Of a DNA stretch of 64,000 nt, positions 1 to 12,285 are shown piece after piece. The stretch lies in NCBI GenBank assembly GCA_049999805.1, contig JBNGIO010006380.1, forward strand, positions 144,786 through 208,785. Direction: 5' to 3'. The translations under genes and the position numbers were made by a program. Source of the DNA: Folioceros fuciformis. Its lineage: Eukaryota; Anthocerotophyta; Anthocerotopsida; Anthocerotales. The notes below the pieces were generated by a model that saw only the letters and a list, made by a program, of their open reading frames with translations, made no database searches and was not told the origin of the DNA. Position 1 is the first letter of the stretch. Each line of letters begins with the position of its first letter.

Positions 1-897
1 GATCAGCAAAAGGCTCTGATCCGCCGTAATGCCGAACTTGCCAAGGTCGTCTGGTGTTGAAGGTTGAACCAGCAGTTGGTTCCCAGTTTCTTCCCTTTTG
101 CAGATGGTGCTGATTTTTTGTTGGCCATGCCTTCAGGCTAGGCTTGCAAGTGGAGAGTTGCAGAGAGCACGTAGTGAGCAGATGGAAATGCAACGCCTAT
201 ATGGTGCAGTTGACTGGCGGTAGGATCGTAAACTAGAATATTGCTCGGTTTATTGACATGTCCCCGTGATGCAAGGTCGGTGATTCGTTCTAATTGAGAC
301 CCGTTTCTGAATGCAGAGCCAAGAAGAAACTCCAATCTGAGAAGAAGGTACCCGTGTTGATTTTCTACTGATGTACTGCCAACATGGTGTCACTGTTCAC
401 TGTTCTCGCATACCTAGCAAGCTATTTGAGATCGTTGAATAAGGCCCTTTTTTGTCTGTTTCAGAAGTTAGAGCGAACAGTGGCTGCAGGGAATAAGCTT
501 GCGAAGATGGAAGAGAGGGAAAGTGCGAGGATGGATGCCTTTCGTGTTGCGGTGAGTGCTCGGTTGGGGGCCCATGTGTGCTCTTTCGATGTGCTGAGTA
601 ACCTCGTCTGTAATGATCGTATGATCTGGGCTCAAGTTTTTGGAAGCGAAACAACAATATTTTCTTCTTCTAATCAGAGGTGCACTCGGAGTGTGTTTTG
701 CATGAGTGTCTCCTTGGTGACAGCTGGGATTGCCGACAGCAGAAGCACAAAGGCAGGCGGAGTGGAGAGCAGAAGCTACTCGGGCCCTCAACCAGATGGA
801 GGTCTTGGGCAAAGATGTGTCACCTTCATACATGGCCAAAGTGGGCTACAGGAGTGGCAAGCATGGAATCATCGGACCACGACTGCCCCCTGGATGA
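1..897 (+). CDS. C-terminal 139 residues of an unrecognised coiled-coil protein (5' end outside window)
   Basis: Five exons fit in phase: 1-45, 137-219, 317-347, 465-551 and 724-897, each junction with GT-AG borders, ending at TGA 895-897. The encoded tail is rich in Glu, Lys, Arg, Ala and Met and has heptad-like spacing (for example KLERTVAAGNKLAKMEERES), so a coiled coil is likely. It ends in a non-coiled, apparently conserved-looking stretch, GYRSGKHGIIGPRLPPG. The intron phases (0, 2, 0, 0) leave no stop when joined, which is strong support for real coding sequence. I do not recognise the family; the upstream part that would identify it is missing. The function is unknown. Confidence 0.7.
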
Positions 898-3149
898 ACC
901 AAGAAATGTATACGCGGCCGCCTCCCCTCGTGCGTCTGCTCCTAGACAGGTCTGTTTCCGAATGTTATCCATATCCTGTTCTGTTAATTGGTGTGCAAGG
1001 AGCGCACATAGTAATGGCACTGAGCGTCGAGTCACCCACTCTACTCTATTACGAGATTCCTTAGCAATGGCAATCTGCCGCCTCTCTTCTGTCTCGAAGC
1101 GGTCACCGTCCTGGTTTCTCAATAACACAGACGCCCATGCTGTGAGAGACAGTTGGCAGTCGTCCTGGTTAACCCGCCCAGTAGGATACAGTCGGCAACG
1201 TTGTCCTCGGAAAACGAGCAACCGTCTCCTGCGCGTGGCTTCCACGATCTCCGTACATGCGCCTGGTGTGTGGCTGTGTACAAAATGGCGAATTCCGCAT
1301 GACCTCTCCGCCTCAATGGCGGGACTCTAGAGATTATGGTGCTCTGTTCATCGTACAGTCACGGGATAATGTGGTCTTGATCCTTCCCTCCTATGACCGC
1401 CAAGTGGAGGGAGGAGAACGTTGGGAGGACAGACTGTAGAAAGTATGAACTTTTCTCTAGCTTACAACAATATATTATTATTATTATATTTACTTTATCT
1501 CTTTTTTTAATGTATGAATAGATCTCAATGATTCCAAGTTCATAATCACGTACCAGATTAAAGCGCGAAATAGTTTAGGGATTAGTAACACGAAATAAAG
1601 CTGTTTCAGAATGTTAATTAAAAATATTCAGATGTTATACCTAAAAATCCACATGCATACATACTGGACGAGGAATGCGCAGTAATTGGTGTACGTGCGA
1701 GTGATACGAGATGTTGGATGAATGCAGGGGGTGATGTTCAAAATTCAAAGCGCAGTGTCCCAGTTTGCGCCGGCTCCCGCCAGGGTCCCGGGTCCCTGTC
1801 CGGCAACCCTCGGTTGGTTTGTCCGTTGCTCAATAAAATCGGTGTCCCTATTTCCGCGTGCAGTAGTGATACTGGCATGTGTGCAGGTGCCTGCCTGTTA
1901 CAGGATCGAGAGCCAGATCTGGTACTAGGTGTCGGCGCAATGGCTCCTGTGTTGTACTGACTTCCCGCCTTCCGGCACCAGCAACAGCACCAGCAAGGGG
2001 GGCCTGGCACATTTGCAGTGCAACATTTTCCCTCCGGATCGCGCGGCCGCTGCCACCGGGCCCCTCTCTCATCACTATCCATGCGGCCAGCTCCATCTCC
2101 CAGGCCGTCTGCACCTCCTGCTGGGCCCCATCGCAGTTACAGCTATCTACTCTACTACCGTCGAGCTCTGCAGACCCGCGCATCAGCCTCCCTCGCGGCC
2201 TGCCTTGACAGCCTGCTGCATCTCCTTCTCCTGTCCCGATTTAGCTCTGCCTTCACGGATTGGCACTGCGGGTGCGAGTGCGGGTGTGGCGTGGGAGTTC
2301 CCCCGAGACGCTCTGGATAGTAGGCCCCTCCAGCTCCTCCCTCCGGGGATGATTCTTGCTGCGTGATTACAACTTCACTTGAACATCCCAGCCTCCTGAT
2401 TTGGTTCCCACCGAAGCAGTGTCCGGGCTGGAGGATCGTATCGCTTTCTGCCCGCCTACAGGAGTGGTACAAAAGCGCTACAGGAGCGCTACATCGGCTG
2501 TACAGCAGGCCCGCAAGAGCTCTACAGGAGCTCTAAACAAAGGCGCTGCCGGAGCTGCCGGGATTTTAGGCCGGCTCAAGCCGGGCCCTCCCTTTGCTCT
2601 CTGCGCCCGGGCGCTTGTTAATTCCCTTGTTACTCTCTGATCTGCCGGACATCGGGTCTGGAACCTTGTTGCCTCCTGGAGTCGTCAAGGCCCCCTTGTT
2701 GTCCAGACGCCAATGCGCAGAACGGAAAGTCATGCGGACTTCATTTCCATAGCCCAGAGCTTGGAAGGTTCGAGCAGCTGCATCAAGGCCGTGTCTTCCT
2801 GGGATCGCCATGAGGCTGGAGCACAGAGATTGGCGCCCTTGTCCCCGTGACCAGGCCGAATTCGGGCACTCTTGCTTCCCCTGTCAATGCAATCCATTCT
2901 CCTCGTCAGATCAAGTGCTGTGAGCTTCGGAGGCTGAGTCAGGAGTCTGCCGGCGAATTGGTGACACTTCGAAATCAGGTACTTGCTCGTGTACACGTCG
3001 AGAGGCTGTCTCTTTGCCTGCTCCTTCCCTCGAAGATCTGGTGTGATGTCGGCAGCCTTGGGTGCTCGTTTTCTCCTGCAGTTGTAATCGGTGATCACTG
3101 AAACGTATGTCCGACTTCCTCTTGGCGTTGTGCAGGCAGGGGCGGCGGG
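898..3149. other. 3' flank, intergenic DNA and 5' UTR/promoter of the armadillo gene
   Basis: No supported gene. 1440-1700 is AT-rich and contains AATAAA-like signals (for example near 1597), suitable for transcript ends. 1740-2640 is GC-rich; open frames here overlap on both strands and resemble no protein. 2460-2540 holds short imperfect repeats built on CTACAGGAGCGCT/CTACAGGAGCTCT. A possible 5' UTR exon ends with a donor at about 2978 and its intron ends with a CAG acceptor just before 3136; the stretch before it is not in frame with the downstream start codon. Confidence 0.5.
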
Positions 3150-5686
3150 ATGAGTTTTTCATTCGGGCGATTGCGGTCTCCATTTGGCCATCTGTATCAG
3201 CCGCACAATGCTAGGAAGGGACAAAATCCTCTCGACGCAATGCATTTATCTTCCATCCGTAAGTATCCGTGCTCCTTTGAGGGACTTTGTTCTCGGCACT
3301 CGTGTGGAAGCTGTCATGGGGCGCCGTGCTGAACTGAACATATAGGCCTGTTTGTGTCTCTCAGAAATGCAGGATTCCTCTGAACTGGTGCCTATATCGT
3401 CTGTGGTGGGCACTCTCATCAGTTTGTATAACCAAGTGGATGCGCTGATAGACGAGGCCAAGATCAAGGACCAAGTAGCCTGGGAGCTGCAAACAGACCT
3501 TCGCTTTCTCCCCTCCGTTGTAGCGGAGGTGATTCCCGCCTTGAATACCGGGAACAGCCACTTCGACAGAAACTTCTTCCGAGTGGTACAGCTCATGTGC
3601 AAAGGTCTAGAGGAGGCAAGGGGAGCCCTGGATGAGTATATATTGGCCAATATCCACATCCTGCAGCTACGGACTCTAAGTCGTCGTCTTGCGGATGCAA
3701 GGAACCGCATTAGGCATGCGGTCTCTCTGTACAATACATACTGCAACACCCATCAGATGACCAAACCTGGGACAGGACCAGAGACCAACAGCTCCATTGA
3801 AGTACAGGAACCCAGAAGGATAAGCAACGTGTGTTCCACCGACCCGCTTCTCAAGTTGAAGGAGTCGCTCCAGGAGCTGGAAAATGCTGCGTCTCAGCCA
3901 TGTCCCAGGAAGATACTCAAGCTTGTGGCCAGGCTGAGAACCAGTAAGTACAACTTGGGCTCCTCCCTGTACAAGTCCTTCACCATGAACGAGCTGGAGC
4001 ACTTTTGCAGAGTGGGCGGGCTAGAGGCTCTGGTGCATCTCCTCAGTTGTCCTTCTCACACGGTGCAGAAGCAGACCATGGCCAACCTGCAGAGCCTGGC
4101 CTCCGACCTGGAGACTCGAGAGAAGATATGCTCCACAGCAGGGGCGCTGGAGCAACTGGGCTCCCTCATTATCTCTGCTACTGGAGACATACAGTACGGA
4201 GCTGTTGCCATCGTGAGGACCCTGCTCAAGAACAACGACAGGATAGATGTCAGGAGATTTGCTCTTCCCGGAATCATCCCCAAGCTGATGCAGCTCTTGG
4301 CGATCAGCTCTCCCAGAGTGCAGGCAAACGCCGTTGGGGTTCTGTGGGAGCTCTGTGTGGTGCCACAGCATAGGTTGAGCATCGCAGGCTTTCCAGGGGC
4401 TGCTGGAATATTCGTCAAGCTCTTCAGCTCTCCAGCTCCTGCAGTGCAATTTTGTGCAGCAGCTGTTTTACAAAACCTTTGCAGAGAGAAATCATTCCGA
4501 GGAAACGTCCTGGCTATTCCCTCACCCCCGGAGAAGCTTCTCGCACTCCTTGGGGCGGACGTACCGCACATTCCATCTTCTCGGAATCAGGTCTAAATTC
4601 AAAATCTCTCACGTCGATGCTGCAGCAATCCAGACTTTACGCTCGATCAACTCTCCTGACTAACGCTGAGAACTGTGCATCTTCCTGTAGGTGACAAGGA
4701 AACGTGAAGACCTTGCTTCGGCAGGAGTGATCGGATGGGCGGTGGCAAGCCTTGAGGCTGAGACTCACGCAGAGCAAATGAAGGGCCTGGATGTTTTGCA
4801 GAGGTTTCCATCTCCTCTCATGCAGATTGCTGTTTCAGAGGGCGCCGTGTTGAGGCTGGTCGGACTTCTTTTCTCAGAATCTACTGTCATCCAGGAAAAG
4901 GCTGCCATAGCTCTATGGAGACTATCCATTCCTGATGAGAACGAAGTGACGATTGCAGCCCAGACGTCTTCCATCTCTAGGCTGGTTGCCATGCTCGACT
5001 CTCCGGTTCTCAGCGTTCAAGAGAGTGCCGTCAAGGTTCTTGAAAGCCTCTCCTTCAATGTGGACAACAGGAAGCGGATTGGAGATGAGGAAGGTGCCAT
5101 ACAGAAGCTCGTTGATCTGCTCTTTCTCGACTCTCTTGGTGCCCAAGCAAATGCAGCAAGTGCCCTGTGGAACATCTCCAACACCACCACTAAGAACAAA
5201 CTCAGAATTGGCGCTGCGCCGGGAGCTCTTCAGAGACTGGTGGACCTTCTTGCTTCGGATTGCACTCTGGTCCAAGAAAAGGCAGCTGGGGCTCTTATGA
5301 ACCTTTCCTACAATGGGTCCAATCGCAGGTGTATCTCCAGCGTACCCAATGTCTTCCTCAGATTGGTCGACCTGCTTGAGTCCACGTCCACCTTGGTCCA
5401 CCAGAACGCTGCAGGTGCCTTGTACAACTTGTCAGTGACTAGTGATAATGGTCAAGCTATCGCAAACACCAAGGGAGCTCTACTCAATCTCACTCTCCTG
5501 CTTAAGAGCATGTCCACTATTGTTCAGGAGTACGCAGCTGGCGCTCTTGCCAATCTGGCATTCAGCGAAGAAACCAAGGAATGGATCAGGCAAGTAGGGG
5601 CTATTCCTTTGTTGAAGCAGCTCAAGCAATCAAGCTCTCAAGCCGTTAAGACGCAAGCCAAGAGGGCTCTAGACAACTGTTCATGA
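3150..5686 (+). CDS. armadillo-repeat protein (VAC8/PUB-ARM-like, no U-box)
   Basis: Exons 3150-3258, 3365-4590 and 4691-5686 give 776 aa; both introns are GT-AG and keep frame. The N-terminal region (about residues 40-160, after a 37-residue basic leader) is predicted helical and resembles the helical N-terminus of plant ARM proteins. From about residue 215 to the end, tandem armadillo units recur, recognisable by the pattern LVxLLxSxxxxVQexAAgALxNLS, as in QEKAAGALMNLSYNGSNR and HQNAAGALYNLS. ARM solenoids are protein-interaction scaffolds; without U-box or kinase domain no enzyme activity is expected. ATG 3150 is chosen because it splices in frame to the ATG at 3367; translation from 3367 alone (739 aa) is the alternative, with exon one then being 5' UTR. 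Family assignment is firm, specific role unknown. Confidence 0.88.
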
Positions 5687-6247
5687 CCAGTGTTCTCGGT
5701 AGTCTAGAATGTACACTGTGTAAGAGTCAAGAGTTCTGAAATTTAGAAGCAATGGTGAAATAGCTTCTCTTCACCACCTGGCTATGTTTAACCTCCAAGC
5801 GGTCTCCGTCAACAACACGCTGCATTTGCTCTACATTGCTCTACAGCTACAGGTACGAGTAGGGCTGTTAGTTGAACTGTCTACACAGTACAGTCTTGCG
5901 GATGCCACAACCACAGTACATAAAGAAGAATTGATTCATTTCCAACAAGCACAAGGCCAAAACCTACTAGGGAGCAGTGCCCCACCACTTCGCTGACAAT
6001 CGAGAGCAGTTTATTCAAAATGGCGTGAAGAGGTCCAGTTTGCAAAACTCAAAACTTCCAACTGAGAGGTCGAAGTACAAAAGAAGCCTGAAATTTAACA
6101 AGCTCCAACAGAGCCTTTCAGTCAGACGACACACAAACCGCAAGTCCTCCCTCCTTGTGAGACTCCAAGCCCAGCAACCGGATGCTAGTTTTAAGGTGAG
6201 TTGCACTGCTTCTTGCCCGGTTCCCTTCATCCTCAGTTAGAAGGCTT
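5687..6247. other. convergent 3' flanks of the armadillo and COX5b genes
   Basis: The 561 nt between two converging stop codons show no coding signal. It should hold the 3' UTRs and polyadenylation sites of both genes. Short open frames in it resemble no known protein. Confidence 0.6.
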
Positions 6248-6817
6248 CTAATGATGGCCTCCTGGCCGACCTCCCGCTCCGATGGTCTTAAGCTGGAATA
6301 TCTGAGTGCAAACAGGGCACTCATACGGTTCTCCCTTCTTTAGCCTGAACCAAACCACATCATGCTCGTCTTCACCCACACCTCCTGAACAGCCAACAAT
6401 ACGCTCGTCGAAGTGCGACGGAATAATGGCAGGCGCTTCCTTGGTGCCAAAAGGCCCACGGGGAGGTTCCATTTCAAAACGCTGCTCGCCCCGGAGCTCG
6501 GCTTCCAATTCCTCACGTTCCAGACCCGTAGCATGTTGCAGGCTCCTATCGCTCAAAGCCGAGGCATCGCTCTTCTTCGCAGAACTCATCAACACACGGC
6601 TCCCATGCAACCATCCACCTGAGCATGAGAAACCACGGTGCGGCTGCGACGAAGAAATCCACAAAATCTCATTTTGGAAACCCAGAGATGATGCGACACT
6701 CTGGGAAGGGGCGGCAACTCCACCCGCGACACCACCTGAGGTTGTGCCTCCCGCAGCGGTGCCACTGCTGCGCAAGATCGCCCCGTGGCGGAGAAGCCTG
6801 CCCAACGACCTTGACAT
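6248..6817 (-). CDS. COX5B: cytochrome c oxidase subunit 5b, mitochondrial
   Basis: A single exon of 189 codons from ATG at 6817 to the stop at 6248. Residues 1 to about 75 are rich in Arg, Ser, Gly and Ala and poor in acids (start MSRSLGRLLRHGAILRSSG), typical of a mitochondrial presequence. The mature part contains the COX5b fold signature: PFGTKEAPAIIPS, ERIVGCSGG, HDVVWFRLKKGEPYECPVC and QIFQL. Cys residues in VGCSGG and CPVC correspond to the zinc site of this family. The product is a nuclear-encoded peripheral matrix-side subunit of respiratory complex IV. Plant homologues often have an acidic/His tail; here it ends GGRPGGHH. No intron interrupts the coding region. Confidence 0.95.
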   Translation of the reverse strand: MSRSLGRLLRHGAILRSSGTAAGGTTSGGVAGGVAAPSQSVASSLGFQNEILWISSSQPHRGFSCSGGWLHGSRVLMSSAKKSDASALSDRSLQHATGLEREELEAELRGEQRFEMEPPRGPFGTKEAPAIIPSHFDERIVGCSGGVGEDEHDVVWFRLKKGEPYECPVCTQIFQLKTIGAGGRPGGHH

Positions 6818-8735
6818 GTTTCCAACACTCCGAATTTCGAGCTGGACTCAACAAACCTACCCAGATCCAAATTCGTAAAGAATCAACCCCGCCTCAAAAG
6901 TTCGCTTAAGGCCTCTGAACCTGCCGAAAATGCGCAAATTATAGTTAAGGCACACATCTCGATGATAAAGGCTCTTTACCAAATTTCCCTCTGCAAAATC
7001 TTCAGCAGAACATGGCGCCGACCAAAAAGGCTCTTCATACACCTCCGCTGCACCGCATGAAGGTCCCTTCCAACAAGCATGCTCTATCAAGCAAGATCAA
7101 GCCGCACAATGCAGCTACAGAAGTCATCACATACAGCAACAACTCGTCAACCCTAGTGCAACACAGTCCAGCCGGCATCACAACCAACAGATCTCACACA
7201 TTCTCACAAAAAACGCATACAGCCTCACTGTAAAATTCCCCGTTACACAACCAGCACCGCAACAACGAGCCACAAAACCACAAAACTTGCAGTCTACTCA
7301 AGATTCTACTCACACTCAGACCGCGGCAGCCCCAATCTTCCCGTGCCGCAAAAATCCAACACTCTGCTCACGCCTGGCGATGACATTCAGAGCAAGCCCT
7401 TACCAGCATCCAGTACAGAAGTCTGTTAAGGACCTCCCAAGCGTTTAGCTCTGAGCAGGGAAAATTCCTGCAATCTTCTGGATCGGGAGCACTCGCAGAT
7501 GGAACACGATGTCACAGATCCGAGCTGTGCCACTACACGCTTTCAGTGCGAGGCGGAAGTGATTTGCTCCCGCCAGCAGGCGATCAGGCACAGAGCGGAG
7601 GAAGCGGAGAGAAAGTACAAATATTAGGCCGTAATAACGTAGCTAGGGTTGCGGCAGGGGAATTCGCATAATGTGTAATCGGGGGCCGGATTGTTTCGCT
7701 TCCCGTTGGCTTTCTTTATGTTTATTCTTAACCTCCGTGTCAGTACCCCACGTCGTTTTTTCCCTCAAGCATTGGGGGAGTAGGTCGGACAGGGACTCCA
7801 GATGTTTTTTTATTAAAATACGTATTTTATACACAAATATTCTATAGAATCTAAGGAATATTCCCCTATTCCCTGCCACCCTTCCAAATTTTTTAAAATA
7901 TCTCTAACCACTTTGTGGACCAAAAGGGACATAGTCTATAAGAAATCGCCTGACGATTCTTTAAAGAGCGACGCAGGTCGCGACGGTGGGTGTGCCTTCG
8001 TTGCATGGATTGTGCTCTCCTCCCTTGCTTTTCCGCCCTACTGCCTTCTAGAACTCGAAATGCAGCGCTGGGTTGCTTCCAAAACCTCAATTTTGCTTTG
8101 GTATGCTTGGTTTGGCTACAAGCAAACGTGGCGTTCAGAGGTTTCGAGTTGCCAATGTGCGGAATTTAATGTTCAGGTGCTTGGAAACAAGCTGACACCA
8201 GAGCATGGCTCTACAATCCCGAGGGAGTGAGGACCAGACCACTCGGCATCAATTCCGCCCCAATCGGCAGGTTTCTCCCGGCACTTGCAAAGTGATGATT
8301 TTCCCCCTTCCGGGCAAGCTTGGATATTGGGGATGAGATTTGCAACGGGAATGCCAGGGATTATCCCCAAGCTTTCATCCTTGACGCGGTTTTGTGGCAC
8401 CCGTTCCTGCAGCACTAGGAATTCTCATCTGGAAGCTGGACGCAAACACTTATCTGGACAACCCGGTGCTAGAGAGGATAAAATAGGAGCGTGGGTACAA
8501 CCACTAGGTACGTTGGAAGTGTTAAATTCGTGTTGTGCAGCATCGAAGTTTCTAAGATCTCCTCATCTGCTCTTGGCATCGGTTTGAAAAGTCAAGGGTC
8601 ATGGCAACCAGCTCAAAGATAGCCTTCGGTCGCTTATGTTAGAGATGACCGGTGGCGTGCCATGCGCAACATTTTCTTGCCTTTGTTCCACAAATCAAGT
8701 ATCGTGAACTACCTGCTAGTGATGACAGAGTGTGC
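6818..8735. other. COX5b promoter side and gene-free DNA
   Basis: No frame here is supported by splicing logic or family similarity. 6900-7640 is the upstream region of the minus-strand COX5b gene and probably contains its 5' UTR and promoter. 7640-8735 has mixed composition with short open frames on both strands and nothing recognisable. Confidence 0.5.
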
Positions 8736-8837
8736 CGACAAGCTGTGCACCATCCTATAACACTTGGAGACGAGATGGACCNNNNNNNNNNCGACAAGCT
8801 GTGCACCATCCTATAACACTTGGAGACGAGATGGACC
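8736..8837. other. assembly gap (10 N, 8782-8791) with identical 46-bp flanks
   Basis: The 46 bases ending at 8781 (starting CGACAAGCTGTGCACCATCC) are repeated exactly right after the N run, at 8792-8837. This is what unmerged overlapping contig ends look like. True sequence probably contains one copy and no gap. Confidence 0.85.
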
Positions 8838-8854
8838 GGGACATGAGGGATAAA

Positions 8855-8954
8855 ACAAAGTAGGTGTCCCGTTCGGGACACCTACTTTGTGCCCTATGAT
8901 CGAAGGGGGCACAAGGGACACCTACTTTGTGCCCTATGATCGAAGGGGGCACAA
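8855..8954. repeat. 16-bp-stem hairpin overlapping a 40-bp tandem duplication
   Basis: 8855-8870 and 8875-8890 are perfect inverted copies (arm ACAAAGTAGGTGTCCC) separated by the 4-base loop GTTC. The right arm starts a 40-bp unit, 8875-8914, that is repeated at 8915-8954. Each unit also contains a GCCC...GGGGGC inverted match. No gene is attached to it. Confidence 0.85.
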
Positions 8955-11280
8955 GGGTTATGTCCGTTATATTTGCAACGTATACCGCCACCCTAAAATT
9001 TCTATGAAAGAACCCCTGTCCGTATCGGTATTCCATAAGTAGGAGAGATTTTATTATAAAAAAATATCCATCATTGATCCACCCGTTTGGGGACATACTT
9101 CAGTAAGCAAATATGGTGGGTTTTGTTGGTTCTACCATTTAGAAAATTTGTATCATAAGTAGAATAAGGGGTGATCAGCAAAATAAATACAAGGACCATG
9201 GGTTGAAAGCGCGTGATTTGCTTTCATCTCAATATTTCGTCTCATTTGCTTTCATTCTTATATTTGGTCTTGTGCTTTCTACGCTTTAATACGATGCAAG
9301 ATGGCGAGAAAACCATGGAAGAAAAGTAGGAAGGACAACGATAGCAATAACAAGGATTCCAAGTCCCCACATAGCCCCCTAAAGAAGAAATCTAAAAAAC
9401 GTAGCCTCTCAAAGAAACCTGATGAAAAGCCTAAATCCCAAGCTGAGGAAATTTCCGCTAAAGGTGGAAGATGTTTGAGACCCAATAGACACCACTCAGC
9501 AATTGTAAAATATAATTTAAAAGTAAGCTATTCTTGCATGCAAGTTGGGATTCATCATGTACATAGTTGATTAGAAGTATTGTTTACTTGGACTAGTTGA
9601 TTAGAAATGTTGTTTATATGGACTAGTGCTACGTGGTTGAAATGAAATCAAATAATGTTCACTTCATCGTTATTTGGTGTTCCAGAAATTATGTCGTAGA
9701 AGTTGTTTGTCGGATGTTTCAATAGTACTCGACAGATACGCAAATAAAGAAGACAAAAAGGTAGATGTGACCTCATGTTACATCCTTTTTTGTGAAGGCA
9801 TGTAGGTGTGTTGTGCTTGGGCTTCATAGAGTAGGCTTGTGCAAGCTTATATTAAATTTATCCTCTTACCGTGATGCGAATCTACAAAGTGGTCTCCAAG
9901 GTTTGGCAATCTATCAAGAGGAGCACAATGTAGACCAGCATGAGTTTCTTACAAATCTTCTTCTAGAAGCAAATGGTAAACCAGTTTGGCTATAATAAAT
10001 TGGATAAGAGGTGTATTATGGTACAAGTTGTCAAGTACCAAGTCCCATGACAAATTTTTTTCTCTTCGGTGGGCGATATAATAAATTGAATAACATATAT
10101 ATTTTGTTACAAGTTGTTAAATGTTTAGTCCCAAGATGAAAATGTTTCCTCGTTCGACTCTAATGGACTCCAATAGACAAGTCTATTCTTCGTAGTCATT
10201 CATCTTATGACAATAGGATTGCTACAATAAATTATTTAACATGTTGATGTCATGTTGTCCCTAATGTTTTAACCACATATAAGGATAAACAAAAGTTTAG
10301 CTTAAAACTAGCAAGACATCATCATATTTGTAAGAAGGTAAAGAAGAGCAACATTGATATGCTATATACACTAGTTATGTGTAGGATAGCACATAGTTTC
10401 ACCAAGATCATATATTATCACCATGTTTCTTCCCTCTACAAAGTTTCAAGAAATTTGCAAAGTTTTAAGTAGGAAAAAATTGTGTAGTATGTGTAGTCCT
10501 TCAATTTTGTCTTCCACTATATGTAAAAAAGGTTTTCCAACTTCGCATGGGTTTTCCTTGCAATAGATTTTTGAAATCGCTTAGTTTTGGAATCGTTATC
10601 ACATATTTTGCTTTCATTTATTAAAAGTGAGACAGGGCCATTGGAAAGGTGCACCCTATCCTACGGAGACCACCAAATGCTAAATATTTCTCCTCAAGTA
10701 CAAGAACTTAGGTGTAATTTATATTTATTTTAGAAAAATTATCCTAAAGTTAACATAAATCACTCATCATCATACTATGAGACACTAGGGACAAACCTCT
10801 GAATTCTAATGACTACCAATAACACATAAAATATATGGTCAAATATTCACACAATAAACAAAAAGAACCATCCAAAGAAAAAGAACCAAAGACCCATCGA
10901 ATTAGCACTTTTAGAAAGTTGGTGAGATCGTTGAGAATACGATGCCATTGCTTGACAGTAGGATCACAGGAATCCAGTATGAAGTTGATGACCATTTGAA
11001 TGATCATCTGGTTGCCGTAAGCATGTTGAAGAGAGTTTGTCTACAATGTGGTAGAAGTCCATCACAACTAGACTACTATTGAAGTACTCTGTCACTACCT
11101 TCAGTAGGTGCTTGTTTGCCCATATGTCCACCTTGTACTCTAATATAACCTTCAAAACCTCTTAATCCACCTCGAGGAGTGTTTGTATCAAAACAAAACC
11201 ATAAATATATTTTTTATTTATGAATTATTATTCTTCTTTTTTTACAATTTATTAGAGTCAAAAGGATCCACTTTGTTTGA
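8955..11280. other. AT-rich DNA without a convincing gene
   Basis: Two weak open frames start with or near ATG on the plus strand: 9301-9570 (89 codons, Lys/Ser-rich, start MARKPWKKSRKDNDSNNK) and 9792-9995 (67 codons, no ATG-based support). Neither resembles a known family and neither can be extended by splicing that I can see. They may be remnants of mobile elements. The rest is low-complexity AT-rich sequence. Confidence 0.45.
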
Positions 11281-11436
11281 CAAAGTCTACCGGGAGACTT
11301 CGTAGGCAATTCTTTGCAAAGAGATGGTCATATATATGATGTCTTATATACCAAATTGGCCAATATTATCTAATGTCTTTTGCATAAAGATATATTTCAT
11401 GTCTTATACATCGAATTTGCCAACATTAGCCAAAGT

Positions 11437-11835
11437 GTCAAACATGATCATGTGCTGTCGTTTAGATGCATGCAAATAGTAATTAGTCTAAAGTAGTAAT
11501 AAGTCTTAAGGAGCAGGCATAAAAGCCTAGCTCATTGCAGCTGTAAGCTTGTATCCTCTTACTATATGTGGAATAAGCTTTCTTGTAAGGTGTTCGTGTG
11601 CACAATTACAAGATTATGTAACCTAATCGAGGATTTGAGATGCATTAGTCAAGTTACAGCTCTGAGAAGTGTAGATGTAGATTGAGGAGATTTTTGGTCT
11701 CTACAGGAAGCAAACGCTTCACTCTTGTAGAGCTGCAACACTATTATGCGGTGTTTAATGTGTGTGTAATTTGTCGTGGTGTGAGTATTATTAACTAATG
11801 AACCATGCATGAGTGCGATGTTTAGTGACACAACA
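11437..11835. mobile_element. solo LTR-like element, copy A (shortened)
   Basis: Starts TGTCAAACATGATCATG and ends near ACACAACA, and matches copy B (12286-12861) along its length: ATGCATGCAAATAGTAATTA near the start, a GAGGATTTGAGA block, a GAAGCAAACxCTTCACTC block, and a terminal AACTAATGAACCATGCATGA block. It lacks the AT-rich segment found in copy B. TG...CA ends and absence of internal coding sequence suggest a solo LTR. No target-site duplication was found. Confidence 0.65.
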
Positions 11836-12285
11836 CGACAAACATCCTTTACAGAGGGATGAATATCTCAAATCTGCTACACCTCATTGGCCAACACCCT
11901 TTGAAGAATTATGACTATCTTATGCCGTATACACCATATTGGCCAATATTCATTGAAGAGCAATGAATATTTTACTTCATATATATTGTATTAGCCAACC
12001 CTTTGTAGAGTAATAGATATCTTATATGCCACATTGGCCTACACCCATTGCAAAGTGATAAAGATAGCTAACATCTTATATTTCGCATTGGTTAAGGCCA
12101 CTTGTAGATTTGGATACACCGCATAGGCTGATACCCTTTAAAGATCATCCTTTGTAGATACCTTAGGATATTTGTCGTATTATACGTTAGCATTCAGCAA
12201 CACCTTTTGTGCAACAATTGATATATGATTTCTTATACATCACATTGGTCAAATGCCATTAGTAGAAAAATGGATATATGACATC

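Noticed and set aside
9301-9570. Lys/Ser-rich 89-codon frame as a small basic protein gene
   Set aside because: Low complexity, no homologue recognised, no splice or context support; listed only as a weak open frame.
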